Positions 1 to 8,438 of a stretch of DNA of 64,000 bases are shown here, piece after piece; within the stretch, counting starts at the first letter, position 1; each line of letters opens with the position of its first letter. The DNA is from Planococcus antarcticus DSM 14505 (GTDB taxonomy: Bacteria > Bacillota > Bacilli > Bacillales_A > Planococcaceae). The stretch is from contig NZ_CP016534.2 in assembly GCF_001687565.2 (NCBI RefSeq), positions 3,414,501 to 3,478,500 of the forward strand, read 5' to 3'. Under the pieces are notes generated by a model. It saw nothing but the letters and a program-made list of their open reading frames with translations, was not told the origin of the DNA and did not search any database. Both the position numbers and the translations under genes were made by a program.

Positions 1-883
1 CCCATTTTTAAAAAAACATAAAATTTAAAATAATCCTTCAGTTTATTAATAAATACACCCTAAATACATTTCTTTTTCAATGATCCCCCGTGCATTCTTA
101 TGAAAACTTATTAATGACAATGAGTTATTCCTATTAAAACTAGTTTTTTTGAAGAACTTATAAAAAGGAAGGACGGAGGGTTCTAATTACCCTTGCGTCC
201 TTCCTTGAATTTCCACTAAATAGTTAGCTTTCTCTTTTTGCGCTGAGGTGATTTTTTAGCTGATAAAAAAAGAGAAGAAGTTCGATAATCGACAATACGT
301 AAGCCACATTCAGCAAGAAATAACCTTTTGAATTTATCATTTTTCTAAAAAGTGTATGCTCGCCTATTTTCTTTTAAAGTTTATAAAAAGCAGGTTTCTG
401 AATGTAACTTAATTTATAACTATATGTGATTCCGGCCTGTTAATGTTCCGCAAATCAGCTGCTAAGAGCTTGCACCGAACGCGAACTAGGGCTTCCACTT
501 TCCATGTCACTTACGCTGCTCTCATAGGAGCCTCCGCTGGTTTGCTTCGTATCTTGGTGGCTTGTTGCTCAAGGATGCTTAGAATAAAGAGTGTAAGACG
601 GCGAAGGGCAAAGATATGCTCCTGCATCGCTACGCTAGCTTCGTCGCAAAGCTATAGACCAAAGAACTTTGAGCAGTATCTTTCCAATGAAACCGGCATA
701 ACGATACAAGAGCAGTTGGTTTTTTGCCGACTTCCACTTTTCCTTCTCCGAATCTTTATTCGTTCCCATTATAAATAATTAGTTCAACGTATATAGACGC
801 GCATCCTACTAAAACCCGACGATGTTGCATATCAGCTGTTCATAAGGTTCCTATACAAACACCCTAATTCAGCAGCAGGCATC
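1..883. other. Gene-free left edge
   Basis: I see no supportable gene here. A minus-strand terminator-like hairpin lies at 165-206. A 111-codon plus-strand frame at 443-778 has no ribosome binding site and a composition rich in Arg, Ser and Cys that is typical of a shadow frame. The stretch at 470-760 is richer in GC than its surroundings and may be a remnant of a dispersed repeat or of a lost gene, but I cannot name it. Confidence 0.4.
165..206 (-). terminator. Intrinsic terminator-like hairpin
   Basis: An 11-bp stem (AAGGAAGGACG at 165-175 with CGTCCTTCCTT at 196-206) is followed on the minus strand by a U-rich run. No gene ends close to it, so it may belong to a lost gene. Confidence 0.5.
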
Positions 884-1384
884 CTACTCAATTGTTAAAG
901 AAAAAACATAATGCGCAGTCCCTTGTTCCCAAGCTGCGACAACTTCATAAACCGTTTTCCCGGTGGACTCGTCAAGTATGATTTTGCTGTATGGTCCTTT
1001 CATACGATGTTTTGATCCCCATATATAGAAACCATAGGAGTTGGGCTCTTTTTCAAATCTAAGCTCGATCACTGCAATTTCATTTACTGGAGGGGCTTTC
1101 TGATTCATGGCTATTTCTAAAGGAGAAATGGTTTCTGCTTCAACAGATACCCGAGCATTCTCTTCTTCATCGAAATAGCTCCATGCATGTGCGCCGAGAA
1201 TAGCGGAAACTTCAATTCCGTCTACCGCTACTTTGAGATTTGGAGGCGCTTTAGGCATTTCTTCCGGATATTCTATTGCGGGATTCGTGATTTTGTTATC
1301 CACCACATCTCCTTGTTCTTCAGAGCAAGCTGTTGCTGCCAAAAGTATAACTACAACCAAAAAGAATAGTTTGAATTTCATCAT
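884..1384 (-). CDS. Putative lipoprotein of unknown function
   Basis: The product is a 166-residue exported protein. It opens with two Met, a hydrophobic signal segment of about 17 residues, and a lipobox-like ATAC with the Cys near residue 20, followed by an acidic linker, so it is probably a membrane-anchored lipoprotein. The rest has no motif I recognise. The upstream extension to 1441 is rejected because AAGGGGG sits just 5' of the Met at 1384. It stands alone downstream of the osmoprotectant operon terminator and reads in the same direction. Function unknown. Confidence 0.75.
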   Translation of the reverse strand: MMKFKLFFLVVVILLAATACSEEQGDVVDNKITNPAIEYPEEMPKAPPNLKVAVDGIEVSAILGAHAWSYFDEEENARVSVEAETISPLEIAMNQKAPPVNEIAVIELRFEKEPNSYGFYIWGSKHRMKGPYSKIILDESTGKTVYEVVAAWEQGTAHYVFSLTIE

Positions 1385-1454
1385 CTTTGCCCCCTTATGT
1401 CCATTAGACACCGTGTTAGGAGAAAAGTTACACCACAACAAGCCAGAAAAAGCA

Positions 1455-1503
1455 AAAACGCACCAATCCCAGAGCCGGTTACAACTCAGGATTGGTGCGT
1501 TTT
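1455..1503 (-). terminator. Terminator of the osmoprotectant operon
   Basis: A perfect 15-bp stem (1455-1469 with 1489-1503, core ACGCACCAATCC) is followed on the minus strand by T-rich sequence. It lies between the end of the substrate-binding gene and the start of the downstream lipoprotein gene. Confidence 0.85.
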
Positions 1504-1653
1504 CTATGAGAAATCCAGTATCTGCTTTTGTGTTACACGAACTTTTTATGGCCCTCCGGATACGCCTTCTCAGCCAATCTGCTCATGGTGTGACGGATTC
1601 CCGTCCTGCGTCAGATGGATTTCAGAAGAGTTTCTTTCCTCTTCTCGTTGTTC

Positions 1654-2562
1654 CTACTCTTCTTCCAGAAAGCCATTTTCAACAAGCCACTCATAAGCAA
1701 CAACTGAAACACTCTGTCCTTCAACGTCAACTAAATAATTCAACTCTCTCATAATGTCGCTGTTTAAGTTTTCTGCCAAACGAGCTGTGATTTCTTCAAT
1801 TTCGGGATATTCTTCATATACCTCTTGATTGATCGCCACAGCTGCTCTGTATGGAGGGAAGAATTGTTTGTCGTCCTCCAATACCACTAGGTCATAACTT
1901 CTAACAGTGGCATCTGTTTCAAAGGCTACTGAAACGTCAACCTGTTCATTGTTCAACGTCCGCTGTGTCAAACCCAGATCCATTTGGCGTACTTGGCCGG
2001 AACCGAATTCAAAGCCATAGGTCTCTTCTACCCCTGGTAAGCCGTCTGAACGATTCGCAAATTCAGCATCGGCAGCCATCGTTAACTCACCAGGATTATC
2101 ATTAATATAGGCTGACAGGTCACTAATGGATTTGATCCCGAGCTCTTCCGATTGCTCGCTTCTCATGACGAGCGCATAGGTGTTGTTGACTCCCGACATA
2201 TTCATCCAGTGGATGTCGTTTTCGCTATCAATTTCTTTCACCTTTTGAAAAGCAGCCTCGGGATCAGCGATGGATTCTTCGCCCATATAAGTGATGAGCG
2301 CCGTTCCTGTGTATTCCCACATCATGTCCACTTGACCGTTTTCTAGTGCTGAGCGAACAACACTGCTGCCCAGGTTGTTCATTTGGTTGACTTTGAATCC
2401 TTCTTCTACTAATAAGAAAGCCGTCATCTCTGACAATAAATATTGTTCAGTAAAGTTTTTGCCCCCTACAGTCACTTCTTTTCCTGCAACTCCAAAGCCC
2501 GAACAGCCCGACAGGATTACCGTGATGATCAGCAGAGGGATAAGTTTGAGTGATTTAATCAC
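1654..2562 (-). CDS. opuCC: Osmoprotectant ABC transporter substrate-binding lipoprotein
   Basis: A 302-residue extracytoplasmic binding protein of the OpuAC/OpuC class for glycine betaine, carnitine or choline. It has a signal peptide with lipobox LSGC (Cys near residue 20), then the family hallmark GGKNFTEQ near residue 33 and MWEYTGTAL near residue 80, which belong to the quaternary-ammonium binding fold. The start is GTG at 2562 with AGGAGG about 11 nt upstream. It is the last gene of a four-gene operon (permease, ATPase, permease, binding protein). Ligand range cannot be read from the sequence. Confidence 0.9.
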   Translation of the reverse strand: MIKSLKLIPLLIITVILSGCSGFGVAGKEVTVGGKNFTEQYLLSEMTAFLLVEEGFKVNQMNNLGSSVVRSALENGQVDMMWEYTGTALITYMGEESIADPEAAFQKVKEIDSENDIHWMNMSGVNNTYALVMRSEQSEELGIKSISDLSAYINDNPGELTMAADAEFANRSDGLPGVEETYGFEFGSGQVRQMDLGLTQRTLNNEQVDVSVAFETDATVRSYDLVVLEDDKQFFPPYRAAVAINQEVYEEYPEIEEITARLAENLNSDIMRELNYLVDVEGQSVSVVAYEWLVENGFLEEE

Positions 2563-2589
2563 AAATTCTGATACCTCCTATTTTCTTCG

Positions 2590-3327
2590 CTACGCTTTCT
2601 CAATACGCCTTGATCCTTTTGGCACAACAACATATTCCACTTTACGCAGTATATAATCAGCCAGAATCGCCAATAGAGTTACCGGTATGGCTCCAGAAAT
2701 CAGGAAACCGTTATCAAACAAGTTAATTCCGGTAAATATCCAAACTCCAAGACCACCTGCACCCACTACATAGGCAAGAGCCGCTGTACCAATATTCAAT
2801 ACGACAGCCGTCCGGATACCTGCAAGAATTGAGTAAGCTGAATTGGGAAGTTCGATGCGAAATAAAATCTGATGTGGTTTCATGCCCATCCCTTTTGCCG
2901 CATCGATCATGTTCTTGTCAATAGAGTCAATGCCTGCCACTGTGTTTCTGAAGATAGGCAGAATCGAATAAATGAACAGCGCGAAAACTGCTGTTTGAAA
3001 TCCAATGCCTAAAATACTGATCATTAGCGCAAGGACTGCCAGACTGGGAATTGTTTGTCCCAAATTAACGACATTGGAAACCAGCCATTCCGCTTTTTTG
3101 AATTTCGGTCTGGTGATGAGAATGCCGGCCGGCACCGCTATTAAAATAGCGAGTAGTGAAGAAACCAGCACCAGTACAATATGTTGTCTCAACAACACCA
3201 AAAATGTTTCCGATTGAGTGAAGATATAGTCAAAATAGTTATTGGAAATCGCCCAGATAAAAAATGCGGCGACCAATGCATAAAGCGAGTATCTTACCAT
3301 ATTACCTATCAACTTTTTGCGATTCAC
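2590..3327 (-). CDS. opuCD: Osmoprotectant ABC transporter permease
   Basis: A 245-residue inner-membrane permease of the BPD/OpuC family with about six hydrophobic segments. The EAA-type loop that contacts the ATPase is visible around residues 140-160 (DAAKGMGMKPHQILFRIELP). The start is GTG at 3327 with AAGGGTG upstream. It begins 4 nt after the stop of the ATPase gene, so the two are probably translationally coupled. It pairs with the first permease of the operon to form the heteromeric channel of the importer. Confidence 0.9.
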   Translation of the reverse strand: MNRKKLIGNMVRYSLYALVAAFFIWAISNNYFDYIFTQSETFLVLLRQHIVLVLVSSLLAILIAVPAGILITRPKFKKAEWLVSNVVNLGQTIPSLAVLALMISILGIGFQTAVFALFIYSILPIFRNTVAGIDSIDKNMIDAAKGMGMKPHQILFRIELPNSAYSILAGIRTAVVLNIGTAALAYVVGAGGLGVWIFTGINLFDNGFLISGAIPVTLLAILADYILRKVEYVVVPKGSRRIEKA

Positions 3328-3331
3328 CGGA

Positions 3332-4324
3332 TCACCCTTCCTGGGAGACGGACATCTTCCCTTTTATTTCAAAATGCAGGTATTTTTGGACAAGATCGAT
3401 TGTAATCGTTCCGATGCTTTCACCTTGATCATCTTTTACAATAACTTGATCAGCTTCCTGGTTCAACAGCATTGACAATGTATTACGTAAATCCTGATGC
3501 ACATTGATCGTTTTTGTATCTTGGACGGATTCATCAACAGGACCAAGTCCGATGACTTCCCTCAAATTTTCAACCGTATGCAAGCTTAAGCTCTTAATGG
3601 CACGGTCTTTGCCGAAAAACTGGGAAACAAATTCATTTTTCGGATGCGCCAACATTTCCGAAGGCGTATCGAATTGCATAATTTCACCGTCGCGCAACAG
3701 CACGATTTTATCCGCCATTTTGATCGCTTCGTCGATATCGTGGCTGACAAAAAGAATCGTCTTTTTCACTTCACGCTGGATTTGCAAAAACTCTTCCTGT
3801 ATCTTGTCGCGAATAATCGGGTCAAGCGCGCCGAACGGTTCATCCATCAGCATAACCGGAGGATCGGCGGCAAGTGCGCGCACCACGCCGATGCGCTGTT
3901 GCTGGCCGCCCGACAATTCGTGAGGAAAGCGCTTTCCGTAATCTTTGACATCCAGTCCGATCAGATTCATCAAGTACTCGAAGCGTTCCCGCTTGTCTTT
4001 TTTGCTCCACCCCAGAAGGTCTGGAACCAGCATAACGTTTTCTTCAATCGTCATATTCGGGAAAAGCCCGTTGCTTTGAATGACATATCCGATTTTTCTT
4101 CTTAATTCAATGGGGTTCAAATCCTTGGAGTTTTCATTATCGATAATGATTTCGCCTTCTGAAATAGACTCCAACCGGTTGACCATTCTTAACAATGTTG
4201 TTTTTCCACAGCCTGAGGGGCCAAGCAACACGACAATTTTCCCTTGTTCAACAGTAAAATCAACATCGTTGATCGCTGTTATATCTTCTCCGTACTTTTT
4301 TGTTACATGATTAAATGAAATCAT
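3332..4324 (-). CDS. opuCA: Osmoprotectant ABC transporter ATP-binding protein
   Basis: A 330-residue ATPase driving osmoprotectant uptake. Visible are Walker A GPSGCGKTT near residue 35, signature LSGGQQQR near 140, Walker B VMLMDEPFGALD near 160 and the H-loop SHD. The C-terminal region (about residues 255-320) resembles a CBS domain (VIVKDDQGESIGTIT), which in OpuA/OpuC ATPases senses ionic strength or binds c-di-AMP; that role is inferred here. The start at 4324 has GAGAGGTG upstream. It lies between the two permease genes. Confidence 0.92.
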   Translation of the reverse strand: MISFNHVTKKYGEDITAINDVDFTVEQGKIVVLLGPSGCGKTTLLRMVNRLESISEGEIIIDNENSKDLNPIELRRKIGYVIQSNGLFPNMTIEENVMLVPDLLGWSKKDKRERFEYLMNLIGLDVKDYGKRFPHELSGGQQQRIGVVRALAADPPVMLMDEPFGALDPIIRDKIQEEFLQIQREVKKTILFVSHDIDEAIKMADKIVLLRDGEIMQFDTPSEMLAHPKNEFVSQFFGKDRAIKSLSLHTVENLREVIGLGPVDESVQDTKTINVHQDLRNTLSMLLNQEADQVIVKDDQGESIGTITIDLVQKYLHFEIKGKMSVSQEG

Positions 4325-4342
4325 AGACTCACCTCTCTGCAG

Positions 4343-4996
4343 TTAATCGACTAATCCTTTTATCGTAAAACGTTTTTGAATCAATAGTAAGATAGAATCC
4401 GCAATGATCGCAAGTATCGCAACAGCGATGGAGCCACTGATGATCAAATAATTGTCGCCTCTGCTGATCCCTTGTGTAATCAGAATGCCAAGACCGCCAG
4501 CACCTATGTAAGAAGCGATGACAGCTATTCCGATATTCATGACAACCGCGGTCCGGACACCAGCCATAATAACTGGCAATGCATTCGGAATCTCGACACG
4601 CAACAAACGCTGATGCGTTTTCATGCCCATGCCGATGGCAGCATCACGCATTTCCGGGTTGACATTCTTTATGCCCGTATAGGTATTACGGATAATCGGC
4701 AGCTGTGAATACAATACCAATGCTACAAAAGCTGGTACAAATCCAATTCCCTGGTTGATCAGAGAAAAGATAGGAATCATCACACCAAAAAGTGCAATGC
4801 TGGGAATCGTCAATGTAATAGAAGCAATTTGAAGAACTGTGTCTGCAAGGTATTGGTTCGTGGTCAAGTAAATGCCGAGCGGGATGCCGATCAATAGCGC
4901 CACGATAATTGCCAACGAAACAAGTATGGCATGGTCAATTGTCAATTCTAAAATACGAGAAGCGTTCACCTCAAGAAAACGTGCCCACTTTTCCAT
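4343..4996 (-). CDS. opuCB: Osmoprotectant ABC transporter permease, first gene of operon
   Basis: A 217-residue membrane permease with five to six hydrophobic segments and an EAA-like loop (RDAAIGMGMKTHQRLLRVEIP near residue 135, which extends slightly). It is homologous to the second permease of the operon. The start at 4996 is preceded by AAGGGAGGTG. The order permease-ATPase-permease-binding protein differs from the ATPase-first order of Bacillus subtilis opuC. A long leader with a strong hairpin lies upstream. Confidence 0.9.
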   Translation of the reverse strand: MEKWARFLEVNASRILELTIDHAILVSLAIIVALLIGIPLGIYLTTNQYLADTVLQIASITLTIPSIALFGVMIPIFSLINQGIGFVPAFVALVLYSQLPIIRNTYTGIKNVNPEMRDAAIGMGMKTHQRLLRVEIPNALPVIMAGVRTAVVMNIGIAVIASYIGAGGLGILITQGISRGDNYLIISGSIAVAILAIIADSILLLIQKRFTIKGLVD

Positions 4997-5093
4997 TGAA
5001 ACACCTCCCTTCTACGATCAGAAAACAACGGCTAACATCGAACTTTATTCGATGGCGGTAAATTTCAAAAAGCATACGCGCAAAAAAAACAAA

Positions 5094-5138
5094 AGGCGAC
5101 TTAAGAACGCGACGTGATGTCGCGTTCTTAAGTTGCCT
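5094..5138 (-). terminator. Strong hairpin with U-tract in the osmoprotectant operon leader
   Basis: A 20-bp stem with one G-T pair (5094-5113 with 5119-5138, loop GTGAT) is followed on the minus strand by TTTTGTTTTTTTTG. It lies about 100 nt before the first permease start. No minus-strand gene ends just upstream, because the previous gene has its own terminator at 5647-5684. It therefore looks like a leader attenuator, or a terminator protecting the operon from a lost gene. Confidence 0.7.
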
Positions 5139-5646
5139 GATCCACATTTTACAAGCCCCCGAGAATTTGAGTGCTGTTGTATGGCAGCAACTTTTCCGAC
5201 TGTAAGCCTTTTACGTTTGCACGCTTTTTTCTTAAATGATTAAAAAAGCATTTTTCAATTTTTACCGTTAGCCAAGTATTTTTCTTCGATATTTTCAAGT
5301 ATATCATATTATTTGCTACTTATTTGACCGTATGAGGTTAGGATAGCTATTTCGGCTTTGATTCCAGCAGGAAGTTAAGCTGATTTAGAAAAACCGAGTG
5401 TCCTTTTTCACTTTCCATTTTTCGGGATATTTACTCTCCAAACTTTGGCAAAAGAGCTGGATTTGCATATGAAACGTAAAAATCCCTTTATGGTCTACGG
5501 ACGTTTCAAGAGATTCTTTAAGCGCTCTATAAAAGCCAAGATCCCCGATTTTCGTCATCAGCTAAGTGTACTTCCCTTTTTTTGCCGCTGGCGTCAAAGT
5601 CAAATTCATGTTCGCTTGTTACGAACCAAGTCCCCTAACATAAAAA
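5139..5646. other. Gene-free leader/promoter region of the osmoprotectant operon
   Basis: No gene is supportable. On the minus strand a TATACT-type -10 sits near 5300. The stretch between it and the hairpin at 5094-5138 would be a leader of roughly 200 nt. I compared it by eye with SAM, T-box and c-di-AMP (ydaO) leaders and could not match any of them. Confidence 0.35.
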
Positions 5647-5684
5647 GACGGCCCGGCATATACAACTGCATATGCCGGACCGTC
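5647..5684 (-). terminator. Terminator of the DUF4064 gene
   Basis: A 15-bp stem (5647-5661 with 5670-5684, core CCGGCATAT, one G-T pair) is followed by TTTTTA on the minus strand, just after the DUF4064 stop codon. Confidence 0.85.
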
Positions 5685-5701
5685 CATTTCTACATCCTAA
5701 C

Positions 5702-6127
5702 TTATCCCTCAATCATTTGCTTAGGTTTCCGGACGAGACACATGATACCGGCAATTACATAAAAGATGCCTGCTATAATGCCAGCTCCGCCCGTGACAAT
5801 CGCTACGATCACTGCTGTCGCAATGAAGATAATTCCGGACACCATCGGTTTTTTATTGCCCTTAAGTAAGACCATCGCCACAATCCCTAAAATAACGGCA
5901 ACAACCGAAGCGATAGCGAGTAACCAGCCGCCTGTACCTAATGCATCAATCATTGCTTCCACATCGCCCGTGCCAATTTCCGTATTTTGTTCAGCTGTTT
6001 CATTAAGTGATTCTTCCAGTATGTCTCTATTGTTTTGGAGCCAAACCATAAATCCTCCTAATGCTGCGGTAAGTGCATAAACTAAAGCACCAATAATTCC
6101 TAATACGACTTCTACTGTTCTTTTCAT
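5702..6127 (-). CDS. DUF4064-type four-helix membrane protein
   Basis: A 141-residue membrane protein of unknown function resembling DUF4064 proteins of Bacillales. It has an N-terminal membrane segment at about residues 8-30, an acidic extracytoplasmic loop (ESLNETAEQNTE), and three further hydrophobic segments rich in Gly, Ile and Val ending near residue 130. The upstream ATG at 6133 abuts AGGAGG directly, so the ATG at 6127 (6-nt spacing) is preferred. It follows the ABC exporter pair with a 45-nt gap and may be cotranscribed with it. Confidence 0.8.
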   Translation of the reverse strand: MKRTVEVVLGIIGALVYALTAALGGFMVWLQNNRDILEESLNETAEQNTEIGTGDVEAMIDALGTGGWLLAIASVVAVILGIVAMVLLKGNKKPMVSGIIFIATAVIVAIVTGGAGIIAGIFYVIAGIMCLVRKPKQMIEG

Positions 6128-6172
6128 AATCATCCTCCTAATTTTTAATCTTGCTTTAATTGAAATTCGTCT

Positions 6173-7129
6173 TTATTGCCCTGCGATATCGCGTTTTGTG
6201 AATGCTGTCCATGCCGCTCCTAAGAATAGTGCGAAATAGACCAATAGCACGACAAGCGAGAATGTCAGCGTCATTCCTTCGATCATCGGCTCGCCGCCCC
6301 CCATATACTGCTCCAAGTTCGTATTGGCAAACAAAATATATTTAGACCACTCGTATTGTGCCAGGAACGCAACAATCGCATTGCCTGCCATCATCAAGAA
6401 AATTGCCAAGCCGATTGCCATCCCGCTGCTTCTGAAAATAGCAGAAATCATGAATGCGAAAGTCGCCATCATGACAAGCGTTACCAGACTCAATCCATAG
6501 GCCTGCACAATTTCACCCAATGCTCCATTTTGGGCGAAGCCACCTGCTTGTTGCTGAACAATAGATGGATTCAACCCATTTAGACCGAACAGCAATGCGC
6601 CTGTAATCCACGAGGCCACAAGCAAGAAGAGCAGCAACGACAGTGCGAAGATTAATACCGAAGCATACTTAGCAAATAGAATTTTCGTCCGCGAAATCGG
6701 ACGGATCAGCAATAATTTGATTGTTCCCCATTTAAATTCGTTTGAAATGATGCCTGCTGCCACAATAATGGTGAACAAGCTAATCAGTGAAGAAAGGAAG
6801 CTATTTTCTAGCACATATTCCCAGCCATCATAAGGTTGGGGTTTGATATTGTTTTCCAAATAATAGTTATTTTCTTCAATAATTATAGGATTGGAAAATT
6901 CCAGAAATTCATCTTCTTCCATTTCGGCTGCTAGCTGTACATTTTCTTCCTGCACTTCCGCCTGCCAGTTTTCCCCGTATTCTTTAAAATTAGATTCAGT
7001 ATCCATAAATTTCGTCAAAAGTCCCCCGCCTAAAGCAATAACTGCTAACACAGCGAACATTATCCAAGTCGATTTTTTGGCATACAATTTGATTTGCTCG
7101 TTCCAGATCAGGTTCATGAAGTTACTCAA
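6173..7129 (-). CDS. ABC-2 type exporter permease (BcrB/YxlG-like)
   Basis: An integral membrane permease of about 318 residues. One membrane segment near the N-terminus (WIMFAVLAVIALGGG) is followed by an acidic extracytoplasmic stretch of about 90 residues and then five hydrophobic segments. The family motif NEFKWGTIKLLLIRPISR lies near the middle. Start options are TTG at 7129, well spaced from GGAGAG, and ATG at 7117; I prefer the TTG. It overlaps the end of the ATPase gene, which makes the two an operon. The substrate is unknown; relatives export peptides or bacitracin-like antibiotics. Confidence 0.85.
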   Translation of the reverse strand: MSNFMNLIWNEQIKLYAKKSTWIMFAVLAVIALGGGLLTKFMDTESNFKEYGENWQAEVQEENVQLAAEMEEDEFLEFSNPIIIEENNYYLENNIKPQPYDGWEYVLENSFLSSLISLFTIIVAAGIISNEFKWGTIKLLLIRPISRTKILFAKYASVLIFALSLLLFLLVASWITGALLFGLNGLNPSIVQQQAGGFAQNGALGEIVQAYGLSLVTLVMMATFAFMISAIFRSSGMAIGLAIFLMMAGNAIVAFLAQYEWSKYILFANTNLEQYMGGGEPMIEGMTLTFSLVVLLVYFALFLGAAWTAFTKRDIAGQ

Positions 7130-8042
7130 TGGTATTCTCTCCAATCAAGTCAAAGAATTTATCTTCTAAAGTGGCTTGCAGCACCCGGACGCCATAAATA
7201 CTAACCCCCTGTTCCATCAACTTTTTTAAAATGGCAGGAATTTCTTCATGTTTGACCGATATAGAAAGTTCCTTCGCTGTCACCCCGATTTTGTTCGCCA
7301 ACTGCGTTTCCAAATAAGTTTTAGCAGGCTCAAGTGGCTCAACTTCGATAAAGACTTCTTTTAAAGCCTCTTCGTTTTCGACGCCTCGGACAGCTTCGAT
7401 GGCAATCAATTCACCGTTTTTGATAACGCCGATCCGATCGCACATCAATTCAATTTCCGTCAGTAAATGACTAGATACGATAACCGCGACATTTTCTTTT
7501 TCAGCTAAATTACGTATGTATTTGCGAATTTCCCGAATTCCCGAAGGATCCAGTCCGTTGGTCGGCTCATCTAGTATCAAAATTGACGGTCGGTGAAGCA
7601 AAGCCTGTGCAATCCCTAAACGCTGTCGCATTCCAAGTGAATACCTTCCCGCTTTTTCGTGGATCGCTTTTTCCAACCCTACGAGTGAAATTACTTGTTT
7701 CATGCGATCTTCTGTGACACCGTTAACCATCCGCGCATATTGTTTCAAGTTGTTCCAACCGCTTAAAAATGGGTACATCTCCGGATTTTCAACAATCGCC
7801 CCGACATGTTGGATGGCTCCTTTGAAATCCGTTTTGATGCTTTTTCCTTCAATCAGCACATCACCTTCTGTGATATCGATTAAGCCGACCATCATACGGA
7901 TTGTTGTCGTCTTGCCCGCTCCGTTCGGCCCCAAAAAACCAAACACTTCTCCTGCTTTTATTTCAAAATCCAGTCCTTTGATAATCGGTTTTTTACCGAT
8001 CGTCTTTTTTAAATTGACCAGTTGCATCGCTGGTTTTGACAT
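7122..8042 (-). CDS. ABC exporter ATP-binding protein (BcrA/YxlF-like)
   Basis: A 306-residue ATPase with Walker A GPNGAGKTT near residue 38, signature YSLGMRQRLG near 134, Walker B ILILDEPTNGLDP near 155 and H-loop SSHLL near 190. The C-terminal extension of about 90 residues is typical of the CcmA/BcrA class. The start at 8042 has GGAGGTG upstream. It is first in an operon with the overlapping permease and perhaps the DUF4064 protein. An inverted repeat at 8067-8091 lies just upstream. Confidence 0.9.
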   Translation of the reverse strand: MSKPAMQLVNLKKTIGKKPIIKGLDFEIKAGEVFGFLGPNGAGKTTTIRMMVGLIDITEGDVLIEGKSIKTDFKGAIQHVGAIVENPEMYPFLSGWNNLKQYARMVNGVTEDRMKQVISLVGLEKAIHEKAGRYSLGMRQRLGIAQALLHRPSILILDEPTNGLDPSGIREIRKYIRNLAEKENVAVIVSSHLLTEIELMCDRIGVIKNGELIAIEAVRGVENEEALKEVFIEVEPLEPAKTYLETQLANKIGVTAKELSISVKHEEIPAILKKLMEQGVSIYGVRVLQATLEDKFFDLIGENTIE

Positions 8043-8438
8043 AAAATCACCTCCATAAATTTACTTCCTTCTTATTTTACGAATAAGAAGGTAAATAGTT
8101 CCTAGAAATGGGAAATTAGATAAAAAAAGAAGAATAAAAAGAAACAAAGGATTTTCCTTTGCTGCTTATGGATTGTCTTTAACTTACGATTTATTTTAAA
8201 CCTTGTTTGCTTGAAGTGGACCGATTAAGGATATAGTAGAAATACAAGATAATATTTCTTGCGGCATTTCGTTTCATCCGTTGCTCAACCAACCTTGCAT
8301 TACACCAACAAGATCAAACAGAAAATATTGCTGTGACATTTTTATAAATTTCCCTATATTCGTTTTTAGCTATCTTTTAAATTTAACTTGGAAATTCCAT
8401 CAGTAAATAGCCGATCAACTCAATAGGAGGTCTTCATC
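8043..8438. other. Divergent intergenic region
   Basis: This separates the minus-strand ABC exporter operon from the plus-strand monooxygenase gene. It holds the inverted repeat at 8067-8091 and presumably both promoters, which I cannot place confidently. No coding signal is seen. Confidence 0.4.
8067..8091. promoter_or_regulatory. Inverted repeat, possible operator
   Basis: CCTTCTTATT (8067-8076) and AATAAGAAGG (8082-8091) are perfect inverted copies around a 5-nt spacer, 25 nt upstream of the ABC ATPase start and without a following U-tract. The position suits an operator, for example for a GntR/YtrA-type repressor, but no regulator gene is adjacent. Confidence 0.4.

Noticed and set aside
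443..778. A 111-codon open frame on the plus strand
   Set aside because: It has no ribosome binding site, its residue composition is atypical of real proteins, and no recognisable segment is present.
5139..5646. A known riboswitch (SAM, T-box, c-di-AMP) in the osmoprotectant leader
   Set aside because: I could not find the conserved cores of any of these; only the terminator-like hairpin is clear.
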